Below, piece by piece: positions 28,802-37,810 of a stretch of DNA of 64,000 bases. The stretch spans positions 1 to 64,000 of the forward strand of contig NZ_RKLR01000005.1 in NCBI RefSeq assembly GCF_019599465.1, in the 5' to 3' direction. The stretch's first letter is position 1, and each line of letters begins with the position of its first letter. Source of the DNA: Haloarcula rubra. Its GTDB lineage: Archaea; Halobacteriota; Halobacteria; Halobacteriales; Haloarculaceae. The notes below the pieces were generated by a model that made no database searches, was not told where the DNA came from, and saw only the letters and a list, made by a program, of their open reading frames with translations. Made by a program: the position numbers and the translations under genes.

Positions 28802-29260
28802 ATGGCAGACACAGAGACGCATGACTCGGACGGAGAGTCGCCACTGCAGACAGACGGCGGCACCGCCACGCAGGCCGCACAGGCACACCAGAACACCAAC
28901 TACCTCGACAAGGAGGTGAACCTGCTGAGCCCCAGCACGGCGTTCATGCGGGACCACCTCAAGATCGTCTGGACGAGTTTCATCGTCTGGGCGCTCATCG
29001 TCTTCGGGCCGGTGACGTTGACAGCCGTCGCCCCCGGCGCGATGACGGCGACGATGCCGGTCATCGGCTTCCCGCTGCACTACTTCCTCGTCGCCTTCGG
29101 CGCGCCGACCGGCGCGCTCATCCTCGCGGCGGTGTACGCCCGCCAGCGGGACAAACTCGACGAGAAGTACGGTATCGACCACAGTACCGGCGGCCCCGAC
29201 GAGACTGAAACCGACGAGACTAGCGAGGCGACGGCCACCGACGGAGGTGTCGACCAGTGA
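28802..29260 (+). CDS. DUF4212 small subunit of a sodium/solute symporter
   Basis: A 152-residue membrane protein that pairs with the large SSS-family subunit. Two membrane helices (about 57-78 and 83-107, around IVWALIVFGPVTLTAVAPG and FPLHYFLVAFGAPTGALILAAVY) are preceded by NYLDKEVNLLSP and followed by a charged YARQRDKLDEKYGI, the usual DUF4212 pattern. Termini are acidic, and the N-terminal and C-terminal tails are longer than usual. Its stop overlaps the GTG of the large subunit by 4 bases (GTGA), so the two are translationally coupled. Confidence 0.9.
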   Translation: MADTETHDSDGESPLQTDGGTATQAAQAHQNTNYLDKEVNLLSPSTAFMRDHLKIVWTSFIVWALIVFGPVTLTAVAPGAMTATMPVIGFPLHYFLVAFGAPTGALILAAVYARQRDKLDEKYGIDHSTGGPDETETDETSEATATDGGVDQ

Positions 29261-30936
29261 CGGTTCCGTTGCAGGCCGAGGCCCTCGACATCTCGTTCAA
29301 ACTCGTGCCGGCCATCATCGTCTTCCTGATGATGGCGTCGTTCCTCGTCATCGGCTACGTGTTCAAGGTGGCCGACACCGAGGGGATGTGGGTCGCCGGC
29401 CGCGGCATCGGGAACATCGAGAACGGGATGGCCATCGGGGCCAACTGGATGTCGGCGGCATCGTATCTCGGGCTGGCCGGACTGGTCGCGCTGGCCGGCT
29501 TCTACGGCCTCGCGTTCATCGTCGGCTGGACCACCGGCTACTTCGTCCTGCTCATCTTCCTCGCGGCGCAGATGCGCCGCTTCGGGAAGTACACCGCGCC
29601 GGACTTCGTCGCCGACCGGTTCAACTCGCCGACGGCGCGCGCGCTGGCGGCCTTTACGACGCTGCTCATCGCGTACGTCTACTCGGTCGGACAGGCCCGC
29701 GGCATGGGGCTGGTCGGCCAGTACGTCTTCGGGCTGGACATCGTCCCGATGATCATCGTGATGATGACCATCACCGTCGGCTACCTCGCGCTCTCGGGCA
29801 TGCTGGGCGCGACGAAGAACATGGCCGTGCAGTACGTCATCCTCATCGTCGCGTTCCTCGCCGGCGTCTACGTCGTCGGCTTCACGCAGGGGTACTCGAC
29901 GATTCTCCCGCAGATAGAGTACGGGCTGCTCATCAACGACCTGAGCCGGGAGTTCTCGGCACCCTTCCGGAACGCCTCGTACTACATCTGGATCGCGACG
30001 GCGTTCTCGCTCATCTTCGGGACCTGTGGTCTCCCGCACGTCCTCGTGCGGTTCTACACGGTCAAGAGCGAACGGACCGCTCGCTGGTCCACGGTCTGGG
30101 GGCTCTTCTTCATCCTCCTGCTGTACTGGGCCGCCCCCGCGATGGCCGCCTTCGGCGTCGACCTGTTCGCGCAGGTCAACAACATCTCGCCGGAGGCCGT
30201 CTTCACGGGCGAACAGGCGATGACCGGCGCGGAAGGTGACGTCATCGTCGTCCTCGCCGCGCAGTTCGCCAACCTCCCGCGCTGGTTCGTCGGCCTCGTC
30301 GCGGCCGGCGCGATGGCCGCCGCAATCGCGACCACCGCTGGCCTGTTCATCACGGCCTCGTCGGCGGTCGCCCACGACATCTACTCGGAGCTCATCAACC
30401 CCGACGCGACCCAGCGAGAGCAGATCCTCATCGGCCGTGCGACGATTATCGTCGTCGGCGCGCTCGTCACGGTGACGGCGTTCAACCCGCCGGCGCTCAT
30501 CGGCGAGCTCGTCGCGTACGCGTTCTCGCTCGCGGGAACCGTGCTGTTCCCGATGTTCTTCCTCGGCCTCTGGTGGGAGAACACCAACCGACAGGGGGCG
30601 CTGGCGGGGATGTCCGTCGGCCTCCTGCTGTGGATAACGTCGATCATCAACAGCGTCCTCCCATCGTATATCGGCGCGCTCGCGGACATCGCCGGTGGCT
30701 CCGGGCAGGCGCTCGTCCCGATATACGCACAGTACGTGCCGCCCATCGGGGCCGCGCTGGTCGGGACGCCGCTGGTGTTCATCGTCACCATCGCCGTCTC
30801 GCTGGCGACGCCGGAACCGCCGATGGAGACCAAGCGGATGGTCCGGCAGTGTCACAGCCCCGAACCGATGGGCCAGCAACAGACCGCCGAGGACATCGTC
30901 GCCAGCGACGGCGGCGAGACGCCCGCTGACGACTAA
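29257..30936 (+). CDS. Sodium/solute symporter, acetate-permease type (large subunit)
   Basis: The 559-residue, roughly 13-helix SSS-family transporter belongs to the VC_2705-type group that pairs with DUF4212 proteins. Family features include AGRGIGNIENGMAIGANWMSAASYLGLAGL, GYFVLL and TAPDFVADRF, and GLPHVLVRFYT in the middle. It starts with GTG at 29257 inside the stop of the small subunit. With acs upstream, acetate or another short carboxylate is the likely cargo, taken up with sodium, but substrate cannot be read from sequence. Confidence 0.88.
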   Translation: MTVPLQAEALDISFKLVPAIIVFLMMASFLVIGYVFKVADTEGMWVAGRGIGNIENGMAIGANWMSAASYLGLAGLVALAGFYGLAFIVGWTTGYFVLLIFLAAQMRRFGKYTAPDFVADRFNSPTARALAAFTTLLIAYVYSVGQARGMGLVGQYVFGLDIVPMIIVMMTITVGYLALSGMLGATKNMAVQYVILIVAFLAGVYVVGFTQGYSTILPQIEYGLLINDLSREFSAPFRNASYYIWIATAFSLIFGTCGLPHVLVRFYTVKSERTARWSTVWGLFFILLLYWAAPAMAAFGVDLFAQVNNISPEAVFTGEQAMTGAEGDVIVVLAAQFANLPRWFVGLVAAGAMAAAIATTAGLFITASSAVAHDIYSELINPDATQREQILIGRATIIVVGALVTVTAFNPPALIGELVAYAFSLAGTVLFPMFFLGLWWENTNRQGALAGMSVGLLLWITSIINSVLPSYIGALADIAGGSGQALVPIYAQYVPPIGAALVGTPLVFIVTIAVSLATPEPPMETKRMVRQCHSPEPMGQQQTAEDIVASDGGETPADD

Positions 30937-30938
30937 CA

Positions 30939-31400
30939 ATGTACGAACACATCCTCATCCCGACGGACGGTAGCGACACGGCGAACGTAGCGGTCGACCA
31001 CGCCGTCGACCTCGCCGAGAAGTACGGCGCGCAACTGCACGCGCTGTACGTCGTCGACATCGACGCGGTGAACTTCGGCCTCGGCACCGAGCAGGTCGAC
31101 CGCATCAAGCAGGGCAACTTCGGCGAGATGACCGAACTGGAGGAGAAGGCCGACGCGGCCACCGGGAAAGTCGCCGACGCCGCCGCAGAACACGGCATCG
31201 AGGTCCACGAGGAGGTCCGGGTCGGCGCGCCACACGAGGTCATCGCCGGCTACGCCGACGCGAAGGACATCGACCTCGTCGTGATGGGCAGTCACGGCCG
31301 GTCGGGCGTCCGCCGGGCCCTGCTCGGGAGCGTCACCGAGCGGGTCCTGCGCTCGACACACACGCCCGTGCTCGTGGTCGACGAACACGAGGAGGAGTGA
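30939..31400 (+). CDS. Universal stress protein UspA family
   Basis: A 153-residue single-domain Usp. It begins MYEHILIPTDGSDTANVAVDHAVDLA and ends with the ATP-binding G-2x-G-9x-G-S/T pattern in MGSHGRSGVRRALLGSVTERVLRSTHTPVLVV, so it should bind ATP. It starts 2 bases after the symporter stop and is followed by a small membrane protein 3 bases later, so it belongs to the acetate operon. Usp proteins beside transporters are often thought to be regulatory, which is only an inference here. Confidence 0.92.
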   Translation: MYEHILIPTDGSDTANVAVDHAVDLAEKYGAQLHALYVVDIDAVNFGLGTEQVDRIKQGNFGEMTELEEKADAATGKVADAAAEHGIEVHEEVRVGAPHEVIAGYADAKDIDLVVMGSHGRSGVRRALLGSVTERVLRSTHTPVLVVDEHEEE

Positions 31401-31403
31401 GCG

Positions 31404-31643
31404 ATGGCCATGGCCTCGGGGAAAGGTCTGCTCGAAACCGTCGGCGAGCACGTCTGTGAGCACCGCTCGGGGATGTTCGTCGACCTCGTGTTCGCCATCG
31501 CGTGGGTGACCGTCGTCACCCTCGTCTTCGACCTCCTGCCGGGCGGCCCGCAGTGGCTCTACTACCTCACGCTGCTCGGCGGCGTCGTGGCGTATTTCGG
31601 CTTCTTCGCGTCGCTGGAGGCCGTCCGCGAAGGCGACGAGTAG
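31404..31643 (+). CDS. Small membrane protein ending the acetate operon
   Basis: A 79-residue protein with two predicted membrane helices (about 25-45, VDLVFAIAWVTVVTLVFDLLP, and 51-70, WLYYLTLLGGVVAYFGFFASLE) joined by a short Pro/Gly loop. It starts 3 bases after the uspA-like stop, so it is probably translated with it. Two-helix partners of this kind are found downstream of haloarchaeal symporter genes, but I know of no function. Confidence 0.75.
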   Translation: MAMASGKGLLETVGEHVCEHRSGMFVDLVFAIAWVTVVTLVFDLLPGGPQWLYYLTLLGGVVAYFGFFASLEAVREGDE

Positions 31644-31680
31644 CGGGCGACCGACCGCAGTTTTCGCGACGAGAGCGAGG

Positions 31681-32898
31681 TCAGTAGCCTCTTTTTAAAC
31701 GGTTAGGCGCGCCGTCGTCCGGCAACACCGACGGCGTCTCACCCAGTTCGAGTTCGTCGATGGTGTCGAACACGTAGCGGTGGAGTTCGCGGTTCCCGGC
31801 GAGGACGTCCTCGAACGGCCTGTCCACCAGGTCGGCGACCCAGTCGTGGAGTCCGTCGTCGAGGTAGACCCTGAGCGCGCCGACCCACTCCAGCCACCGG
31901 TTGACGACGTGGAGGCGGTACCCCCGCGAGACGACGGCCGCCGGACCGTCCCAGCCCACATCGGCCAATCCCTCGCGGTAGCCGTCCAGCACCGCGCGTT
32001 CCAGTTCGTCGGCCCTGTCGATGGGCCAGTCGAAGAACATCAGCGTCAGGAGGACGAGCGCGCCGGCGTCGTCACCGACTCTCGCGAGTCCGCACTGGTC
32101 CCAGTCGATGGCCACGGTCCGGAGCGTTCCGTCGGCTGTCGACGTAGCGAACAGGTTCCGTCCGAACGCATCGAAGTGACAGAAGGTCCGTGGGACGGTC
32201 TCGCGGGCGTCGACGAACCGCTCCCGCGCCTGCCACGCCGCGAGCAGCCGTTCGCGGTCCTCGGCGGTCGGGAACTGACGCCGAACGATGGGGTCGTCGG
32301 GCACCTGGTCGACGAGCGCGACGACCCCCGCAGTCGTCCCGAAGTCGAAGGTCCGCTCGACGACCCACGGCTCCTCGATTCGGTCCGTCTCCCCGATGTA
32401 ACCCCCGTTGAACTGGCCGAGATGGCGGGCAGCCCGGCGGTACTGTTCGAGCGGCCAGTCGTCGTCGTACTCGTCGGTCAGGTCCGCCAGCCAGAGCCAG
32501 ACGGCCTCGCCCGGGAACTCGTCGACGTCGTACAGTTCGGCCGGGACCAGTGGTCCCTCGACGTCCTCGAGCAGGTCCGAGCGGTAGGCTTCGGCCTCCC
32601 GTTTCCAGTACGGATGACCGGACGGCGCCTCGCCGGGGCGGTGGGCGAGAACTTTGAGCACGACCGACCAGTCGGAGCGCCCCGAGCGAGTCGCCGCTGT
32701 GCCCTCGAACCGAAACAGCGCCGTCCCGAAGTATCCCCCGCCCGCACCGCAGTGGAGTGGCGTCCGATGCCACTCCGCGACCGTCGCCGTCCCGTCGTCG
32801 AGCACCGTCCGAACTATCGGCGTCAGCGTCTCGCCGTCGACAGATGCGATGCGTTGCTCGATTGCCGACCCGATTCCGGGGAGGTTCAGTGACGCCAT
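31681..32898 (-). CDS. Phosphotransferase of the aminoglycoside/choline kinase fold
   Basis: A 405-residue protein of the APH-type kinase superfamily. The catalytic loop reads TFCHFDAFGRNLF (His-x-Asp...Asn) and the metal-binding Asp follows in VAIDWDQCGLARVGDD. N-terminally, SVVLKVLAHR carries the likely ATP-binding Lys, and KREAEAYRSDLL the Glu that pairs with it. The substrate is unknown: small alcohols, sugars and antibiotics are all used in this fold. It converges with the end of the acetate operon and has no operon partner. Confidence 0.8.
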   Translation of the reverse strand: MASLNLPGIGSAIEQRIASVDGETLTPIVRTVLDDGTATVAEWHRTPLHCGAGGGYFGTALFRFEGTAATRSGRSDWSVVLKVLAHRPGEAPSGHPYWKREAEAYRSDLLEDVEGPLVPAELYDVDEFPGEAVWLWLADLTDEYDDDWPLEQYRRAARHLGQFNGGYIGETDRIEEPWVVERTFDFGTTAGVVALVDQVPDDPIVRRQFPTAEDRERLLAAWQARERFVDARETVPRTFCHFDAFGRNLFATSTADGTLRTVAIDWDQCGLARVGDDAGALVLLTLMFFDWPIDRADELERAVLDGYREGLADVGWDGPAAVVSRGYRLHVVNRWLEWVGALRVYLDDGLHDWVADLVDRPFEDVLAGNRELHRYVFDTIDELELGETPSVLPDDGAPNRLKRGY

Positions 32899-33274
32899 CG
32901 GTGCCTCCGAACCCGGTGTCCTGTCTTCACCGGTCGGTGCGTCGACGGTGGCCCGCCGTCACGCCTCTCGCTGCGTCCCCGACTCTCGTCGATGCTGGTG
33001 GGTGGCGACATTGGTTCCTCCCCTCGGAGCGCCCGAGCCGACCGGTCGCCTCTCGCGTCGTCGCGTCGGTGCGGGCGGGACGTGTATCTACGTCGCGTGG
33101 TTTGTTAACTACACCCATGGTTGAAACGTCGAACGAACAGTAGGACCACGTTACTGCTCGTGGTTCCGCCGTCGGCGGGCGAGGGGTGCCGTCGCGGGCC
33201 ACTCACTACTGCTCGCGGCTCACAGCGTTCGCCGCTGCGCGTCTCGGAGACCCCTCGCTTCGCTCGGGCTCTCC
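32899..33274. other. 376-bp gap between cheF and the kinase gene
   Basis: Both flanking genes are on the minus strand, so this holds the kinase promoter and the end of the cheF transcript. A TTTGTTAACTA segment near 33102 is AT-rich and could serve as a promoter element. Close to the cheF stop there are GAGCGAAGCGA-like low-complexity repeats (about 33238-33303 on the minus strand), common in haloarchaeal spacers. No gene was recognised. Confidence 0.4.
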
Positions 33275-34138
33275 CTACTCTCCACTCATCGCTTCGCTCG
33301 CCATGTTCCGCCCCTGCGCGTTCAGACTGACCTCCGTCCGGGTTCGCACCTTGTCCACCGCGCCGACGTCGAGCAGTTTCTGGTAGATCTCCTCGACGTC
33401 GTCGGGCGTCGTCCCGACGAAGTCGGCCATCTCGAACGGGGAGACGCCGGAGTACAGCGCCATCAGCACCTGACTCTCCATCTCGGTGAGTTCGTAGTCG
33501 TCCTCGCGGCGCTCGACGACCTGCGAGAACAACCGTTCGAGCGCGTCCGTGTGGTGGGGCATGCCCGAAAAATGCGTCTCGACGCTCCGGTCCGATTCGT
33601 CGGTGTGTTCGACTTCGACGACGGCGCGTGTCTCGCCCATCACCGTGCTCTCGCTGGTCTCGATGGTCCCGACGTCTTCGATGTCGAAGACGGTCGAGCC
33701 GCCGCCGGGGAACTGGAGCCGGACCTCCTCGTCGTCGAGGCGGAAGCGGGCCTTCGACCACTCGGCGTCGTCCTGGATGACGCCGCCGACGACGGCCGGA
33801 CTCCGGGCGAGGATGACCGCGCCGTGGAGCGTCGCCCGGCAGTACTCGAAGGCGAAGTCGTCGAGGTTCGTCGCGTCGACCAGCAGGACGTTGCCGCCGA
33901 CTCGCAGGGCGGTGGCGTCGGTCGGTACGCCGTTCGGAACCGTCGACTCGTCCTCGACCAGCGAAATCTTCGAGTGGGGAATCGGTTGGTTCCCATCGTT
34001 CGTCGCCAGCAGGAGGCGTTTGTTGGTGACGACGAGTCGGCAGGAGCGCCACTGCGGGTCGGCGACGGGGTCGCCGTCCCGGACGACGTACTGGTAGTCG
34101 CCGGACGTGTCCACAACCTTTCGTTCGTCACCACTCAT
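33275..34138 (-). CDS. cheF: Taxis protein CheF (second copy)
   Basis: The 287-residue paralogue of the protein at 17754-18614. It has the same layout: a beta-rich N-terminus (YQYVVRDGDPVADPQWRSCRLVVTNKRLLLA), a middle region with AVVEVEHTDESDRSVETHF, and a C-terminal winged helix (TEMESQVLMALYSGVSPFEMADFVGTTPDDVEEIYQKLLDV). Start MSGDERKV is chosen because a longer frame to 34237 adds an unlikely Cys/Ala-rich stretch. It lies next to uppP, not che genes. Two CheF proteins are known in Halobacterium, so one per window half could mean separate regulation of motor signalling. Confidence 0.88.
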   Translation of the reverse strand: MSGDERKVVDTSGDYQYVVRDGDPVADPQWRSCRLVVTNKRLLLATNDGNQPIPHSKISLVEDESTVPNGVPTDATALRVGGNVLLVDATNLDDFAFEYCRATLHGAVILARSPAVVGGVIQDDAEWSKARFRLDDEEVRLQFPGGGSTVFDIEDVGTIETSESTVMGETRAVVEVEHTDESDRSVETHFSGMPHHTDALERLFSQVVERREDDYELTEMESQVLMALYSGVSPFEMADFVGTTPDDVEEIYQKLLDVGAVDKVRTRTEVSLNAQGRNMASEAMSGE

Positions 34139-34193
34139 AGCCGCAGTTACTGGAGCGTTGTCGCCGAATCCTATATAACTTCCAGCACCGCAC

Positions 34194-35006
34194 TCACAGC
34201 GCCACCAGCAGGCCGCCGACGACGCCGAGGCCGCCAAAGACCGTACACACCGCCCAGAACGGGACCTGCCGGACCAGCCGGACGAGGGCGTCGACGGTGA
34301 GGTAGCCGACGACGGCGCTGACCGCGAGGGCGACGACGGCCTGCGCGGGCGCTATCGACGGGAGGCCCGTGTCCACGAGGACGAGGGCGTTGGCCGCCAG
34401 CGCGGCCGGAATCGAGAGCAGGAAGGAGAGGCGGAGCGACGACTCGCCCTCGTGGCCGCGCAACAGGAGGGCGCTCACGGTGGTTCCGGAGCGCGAGACG
34501 CCCGGGAGGATAGCGAGTCCCTGCAGGGCGCCGACGAGGAGGGCATCGGCCCAGTCGGGTCGGCTGCGTTCGCCCAGCGACAGCGCGGCCGCGAACCGCT
34601 GGACGAGGCCGGTCAGGACGAGCAAGCCGCCGACGAGCGCCAGAAACAGCCCGCCTTCGAGTTCGGAGACGGCTGCGTCGAGTGCGAGATACGCCGGGAG
34701 GCCGGTGACACCCGTCGCCAGCGTCGCGAGGACGAGGAAGGAGAGGTCCGCCGTCTCGTCGGCGAAGGGGCGTCGGGAGAGACGGGTCAGCGAGTCGAGA
34801 ATCTCGCGGACCTCGCCGCGGTAGTACGCGACGGCGGCGACGGCCGTGCCGGCGTGCAGAAACAGCGCCAGCCGAGTGGCGTCGCCGGGGTCCAACCCGG
34901 CGAGGACCGTCGACGCGAGGGCGACACCCCCCTCGCTGGAGACGGGAATCCACTCCAGAATCCCCTGCAACAGACCCAGCAGGATGGCGACGAGAATCGG
35001 ATTCAC
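34194..35006 (-). CDS. uppP: Undecaprenyl-diphosphatase-like phosphatase UppP
   Basis: A 270-residue integral membrane phosphatase of the BacA/UppP family. In bacteria it recycles the lipid carrier of cell-wall sugars; in archaea the substrate is probably a dolichyl or related polyprenyl diphosphate. Both family blocks are present: LLQGILEWIPVSSEGG near the N-terminus and GVSRSGTTVSALLLRG in the middle, with the conserved Glu, Ser and Arg. The start is taken at GTG (35006) because the N-terminal helix begins there; longer frames add a hydrophilic tail. It is relevant to the glycan genes in the left part but is not adjacent to them. Confidence 0.9.
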   Translation of the reverse strand: MNPILVAILLGLLQGILEWIPVSSEGGVALASTVLAGLDPGDATRLALFLHAGTAVAAVAYYRGEVREILDSLTRLSRRPFADETADLSFLVLATLATGVTGLPAYLALDAAVSELEGGLFLALVGGLLVLTGLVQRFAAALSLGERSRPDWADALLVGALQGLAILPGVSRSGTTVSALLLRGHEGESSLRLSFLLSIPAALAANALVLVDTGLPSIAPAQAVVALAVSAVVGYLTVDALVRLVRQVPFWAVCTVFGGLGVVGGLLVAL

Positions 35007-35071
35007 AGTTACGGAGCGGTCAGCCGTGATTAAAGGCGGTTCGGTCTCGCGTTCGGGCGTAGGGTGACCAG

Positions 35072-35079
35072 TATATATA
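35072..35079 (+). promoter_or_regulatory. TATA box of the MscS gene
   Basis: TATATATA lies 22 bases before the ATG at 35102, typical for a leaderless haloarchaeal promoter. It also lies within the divergent space shared with uppP. Confidence 0.5.
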
Positions 35080-35101
35080 CGTCGGCCAGCCAACGGGTGG
35101 T

Positions 35102-36208
35102 ATGCAACTGGGTGGTGTCACCGACCTGCTGGCCTCGCTTCCGGCGTGGCAGGGGTTCGCCGTGTTGATTCTCGCCGGCCTCGGCCTCGGCTTCCTCGTC
35201 CGGGGCGTCGGCGACCGGTATCTCAAGCGCGTGACCACCCGTATCGACGGCGAGGTCGACGACATCGTCCTCCGCGGGGTCCACTCGGCGCTGTACGTCA
35301 CGCTGAGCGTCGCCGGCGTCTACGTCGGGACGCAGGTGTACGACGTCTCGCCCGACCTCGCCGTGCCGCTGGAGGCCGGGACGCTCTCGGTCGTCATCGT
35401 CGTCTGGGCGGTGACGCTGATGCGGGTCGGACGGAAAGCCTCCAGCGTCGCCACCGATAGCCGCTACATCGACCGACAGGTCGTCCCCATTCTCCAGAAC
35501 GTCTGGAGCGCGGTAATCGCGGGCGCGAGCGTTCTGCTTTTGCTGGTCCTCTGGGACATCGACCCGACGCCGCTGCTGGCGTCGGCCGGCCTCATCGGCA
35601 TCATCGTCGGCCTCGCGGCGCGTGACACCCTCGCGAACTTCTTCGGGTCGCTGTCGCTGTATCTGGACGGGACCTACAAGGTCGGCGACTACGTCGTCCT
35701 CGAGACGGGCGAACGCGGCCGCGTCGAGGACATCTCCGTGCGCTCGACGGTCATCCGCACCCGCGACGACATCCTCGTCACCGTCCCCAACTCGAAGCTC
35801 TCGAATGCCGCCATCGTCAACGAGTCCACGCCCAAACAGAAACGGCGCATCCGCGTCCCTGTCGGCGTCGCCTACGGCACCGACGTCGACGCCGTCGAGG
35901 AGATACTCATGGCGGTGGCCGAGGCAGAGGGACTGGTCCTCGACCGGCCGAAACCCAGGGTTCGCTTCCGCGAGTTTGGCGGGTCCGCGCTGAACTTCGA
36001 ACTCCTCTGCTGGGTGTCGAACCCCGCGCTCAACGCGCGCGCCATCCACAATCTGAACAAGGCCGTCTACGAGCGCTTCCAGTCGGCCGGCGTCGAGATT
36101 CCGTTCCCACAGCGGGACGTCTCGGTGTCGGTCACCGACGTTCCGGGCGAGCTGTTCGCCCGAGAGCCGACGGAGTACACCGCCGACGGCGGCCGCGACG
36201 AGCGCTGA
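35102..36208 (+). CDS. MscS-type mechanosensitive ion channel
   Basis: A 368-residue channel that should open on osmotic down-shock. N-terminal membrane helices (about 18-40, 60-80, 91-105) lead to the pore helix LLASAGLIGIIVGLAARDTLANFFGSLSLYLDGTYKVGDYV (about 158-200), the MscS signature with Gly/Ala packing. The beta domain has GERGRVEDISVRSTVIRTRDDILVTVPNSKLSNAAIVNES. The cytoplasmic part (about 245-350) is the usual vestibule. Confidence 0.93.
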   Translation: MQLGGVTDLLASLPAWQGFAVLILAGLGLGFLVRGVGDRYLKRVTTRIDGEVDDIVLRGVHSALYVTLSVAGVYVGTQVYDVSPDLAVPLEAGTLSVVIVVWAVTLMRVGRKASSVATDSRYIDRQVVPILQNVWSAVIAGASVLLLLVLWDIDPTPLLASAGLIGIIVGLAARDTLANFFGSLSLYLDGTYKVGDYVVLETGERGRVEDISVRSTVIRTRDDILVTVPNSKLSNAAIVNESTPKQKRRIRVPVGVAYGTDVDAVEEILMAVAEAEGLVLDRPKPRVRFREFGGSALNFELLCWVSNPALNARAIHNLNKAVYERFQSAGVEIPFPQRDVSVSVTDVPGELFAREPTEYTADGGRDER

Positions 36209-36452
36209 GACGCCGCAGGATGCTGCCGGTAAGACAACCGCCGAGGTGGGACTGAAAGGGGCGGCGCGCTGAACGATGGCAGACGAAGTAAGCACTGGAC
36301 GGCGCGAGTAACGCGAGCGACGGAAGCGCGCAACGAGGCTCCCGAGTTCAGCGCGCCGGGGCTTTCTGGTCGTGAGTCACGGCACCGTTGGTGGGGGCGA
36401 CGGCGGCGAAGAGGTCGAAACGCAGTTACGGACCGGCCGCGTCGGACCGACA
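36209..36452. repeat. Long fold-back element upstream of pus10
   Basis: Two 21-base arms at 36254-36274 and 36346-36366 are inverted copies: a perfect 12-bp core (GGCGCGCTGAAC against GTTCAGCGCGCC) extended by GAAAG against CTTTC at the outer ends. The 71-base loop is purine-rich with GCGAG-type repeats. The whole could fold as a large hairpin in RNA or DNA. It looks like a dispersed, MITE-like haloarchaeal element, but no other copy was found in this window. It lies between mscS and pus10 and could act as a terminator. Confidence 0.6.
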
Positions 36453-37730
36453 ATGACCGTACTGGAGGATGCACGGGCCGCACTGGCGACTGGCCCACTC
36501 TGTGACGCCTGCCTCGGCCGGCTGTTCGCCGACCGGAGTTTCGGGCTGACCAACGCCGAGCGGGGTCACGCGCTGCGGGTGACCCTCGCGCTCGAAGCCG
36601 ACGACGACTTCGAGGCCAGTGAGGACTGCTGGGTGTGTGAGGGGGAGTCCGACCGCGTCGACTGGTGGGCCGAACAGGCCGCCACCGCCGTCCGCGGCTA
36701 CGACTTTGCGACGTATCAGGTCGGGACGAAGGTCCCGCCGCTCTTAGAGGAGAACGACGTCCTCCTCCGGGAGGACGTGGGCCTGGACGAGGACGCCGGC
36801 GAGGCGCTGAAGACCGAGCTCAACCGCGAGGTCGGCAAGCGCATCGGCGACCTGACCGGCGCCGAAGTCGAGTTCGGCCGGCCGGAGGTCCAGTTCACGC
36901 TCGACCTCGCGACGGACGAGGTCGAGGCGCGGGTGAACTCCGCGTTCGTCTACGGCCGGTACCGCAAACTGGAGCGTGACATCCCCCAGACGAAGTGGCC
37001 CTGCAACGACTGCAACGGCACCGGCCGCTGGCAGGGCCAGCCCTGTGACGGCTGTGACGGTACCGGCTACCGCTACGATGAGAGCGTCGAGCAACTGACC
37101 GCACCGGTCGTCAAGGAGACCATGGACGGCGACGGCGCGACGTTCCACGGCGCCGGCCGCGAGGACGTCGACGCCCTGATGCTCGAGTCCGGCCGCCCGT
37201 TCGTCATCGAGGTGGACGAACCCCGCACGCGCGACGTCGACACCGACGCGCTCGAAGCGGACGTCAACGAGTTCGCCGACGGGAAAGTCGAGGTCGAAGG
37301 GCTCCGACTGGCGACCCACGAGATGGTCGAGCGCGTGAAGGAACTCGACGCCTCGAAGACCTACCGGATGGACGTCGAGTTCGAGGAACAGGTCACCGAC
37401 GAGGCCCTGCAGGCGGCGCTTGCCGACCTCGAAGGTACGACCGTCGAACAGGAGACGCCACAGCGCGTGGCCCACCGCCGCGCGGACCTCACACGCACCC
37501 GCGACGTCTACGCCGCCAGCGGCGAACTGGTCGACGAGACCCACGCCGACGTCCGCATCCACGGCGAGGGCGGCCTCTACGTGAAGGAGCTCGTCTCCAG
37601 CGACGAGGGGCGCACCGAACCGAGTCTCTCCGGCCTGCTTGGGGTCGGTGCCGTGGTGACCGCACTAGACGTCGTCGACGTGGAGGGTGAAGACGAACCG
37701 TTCGCGAAGGCCGAGTTCCTCAAAGAATAA
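36453..37730 (+). CDS. pus10: tRNA pseudouridine synthase Pus10
   Basis: Makes pseudouridine at tRNA positions 54 and 55 in archaea. The 425-residue protein has an N-terminal zinc module (CDACLGRLF and CWVCEG) within a THUMP-type RNA-binding region, then the catalytic part: GAGREDVDALMLESGRPFVIEVDEPR carries the catalytic Asp in the Pus10 consensus. Between them there is a second cysteine-rich insertion, CNDCNGTGRWQGQPCDGCDGTG, of DnaJ zinc-finger type (CxxCxGxG twice). Start 36453 fits the family N-terminus, and in-frame codons upstream are ignored. Confidence 0.9.
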   Translation: MTVLEDARAALATGPLCDACLGRLFADRSFGLTNAERGHALRVTLALEADDDFEASEDCWVCEGESDRVDWWAEQAATAVRGYDFATYQVGTKVPPLLEENDVLLREDVGLDEDAGEALKTELNREVGKRIGDLTGAEVEFGRPEVQFTLDLATDEVEARVNSAFVYGRYRKLERDIPQTKWPCNDCNGTGRWQGQPCDGCDGTGYRYDESVEQLTAPVVKETMDGDGATFHGAGREDVDALMLESGRPFVIEVDEPRTRDVDTDALEADVNEFADGKVEVEGLRLATHEMVERVKELDASKTYRMDVEFEEQVTDEALQAALADLEGTTVEQETPQRVAHRRADLTRTRDVYAASGELVDETHADVRIHGEGGLYVKELVSSDEGRTEPSLSGLLGVGAVVTALDVVDVEGEDEPFAKAEFLKE

Positions 37731-37810
37731 CGCGGGCGTCGAGTCCCGCCCGAGCGGCTGGTAAGATGGTTCTAACGCGCGCAGAACCGTCTGAACGTAA
37801 TGTTGCACTT

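Noticed and set aside
29080-30939. Long open frame (619 residues) antisense to the symporter genes
   Set aside because: Charged Arg/Asp/Glu noise with no fold pattern, lying fully opposite a canonical SSS transporter.
33275-34237. Longer form of the second CheF starting at 34237
   Set aside because: The added 33 residues are Ala/Cys/Ser-rich and unlike any CheF; the MSGDERKV start aligns with the first copy.
36209-36452. Fold-back upstream of pus10 as a CRISPR repeat pair
   Set aside because: Only one inverted pair is present, not direct repeats, and the loop is low-complexity.
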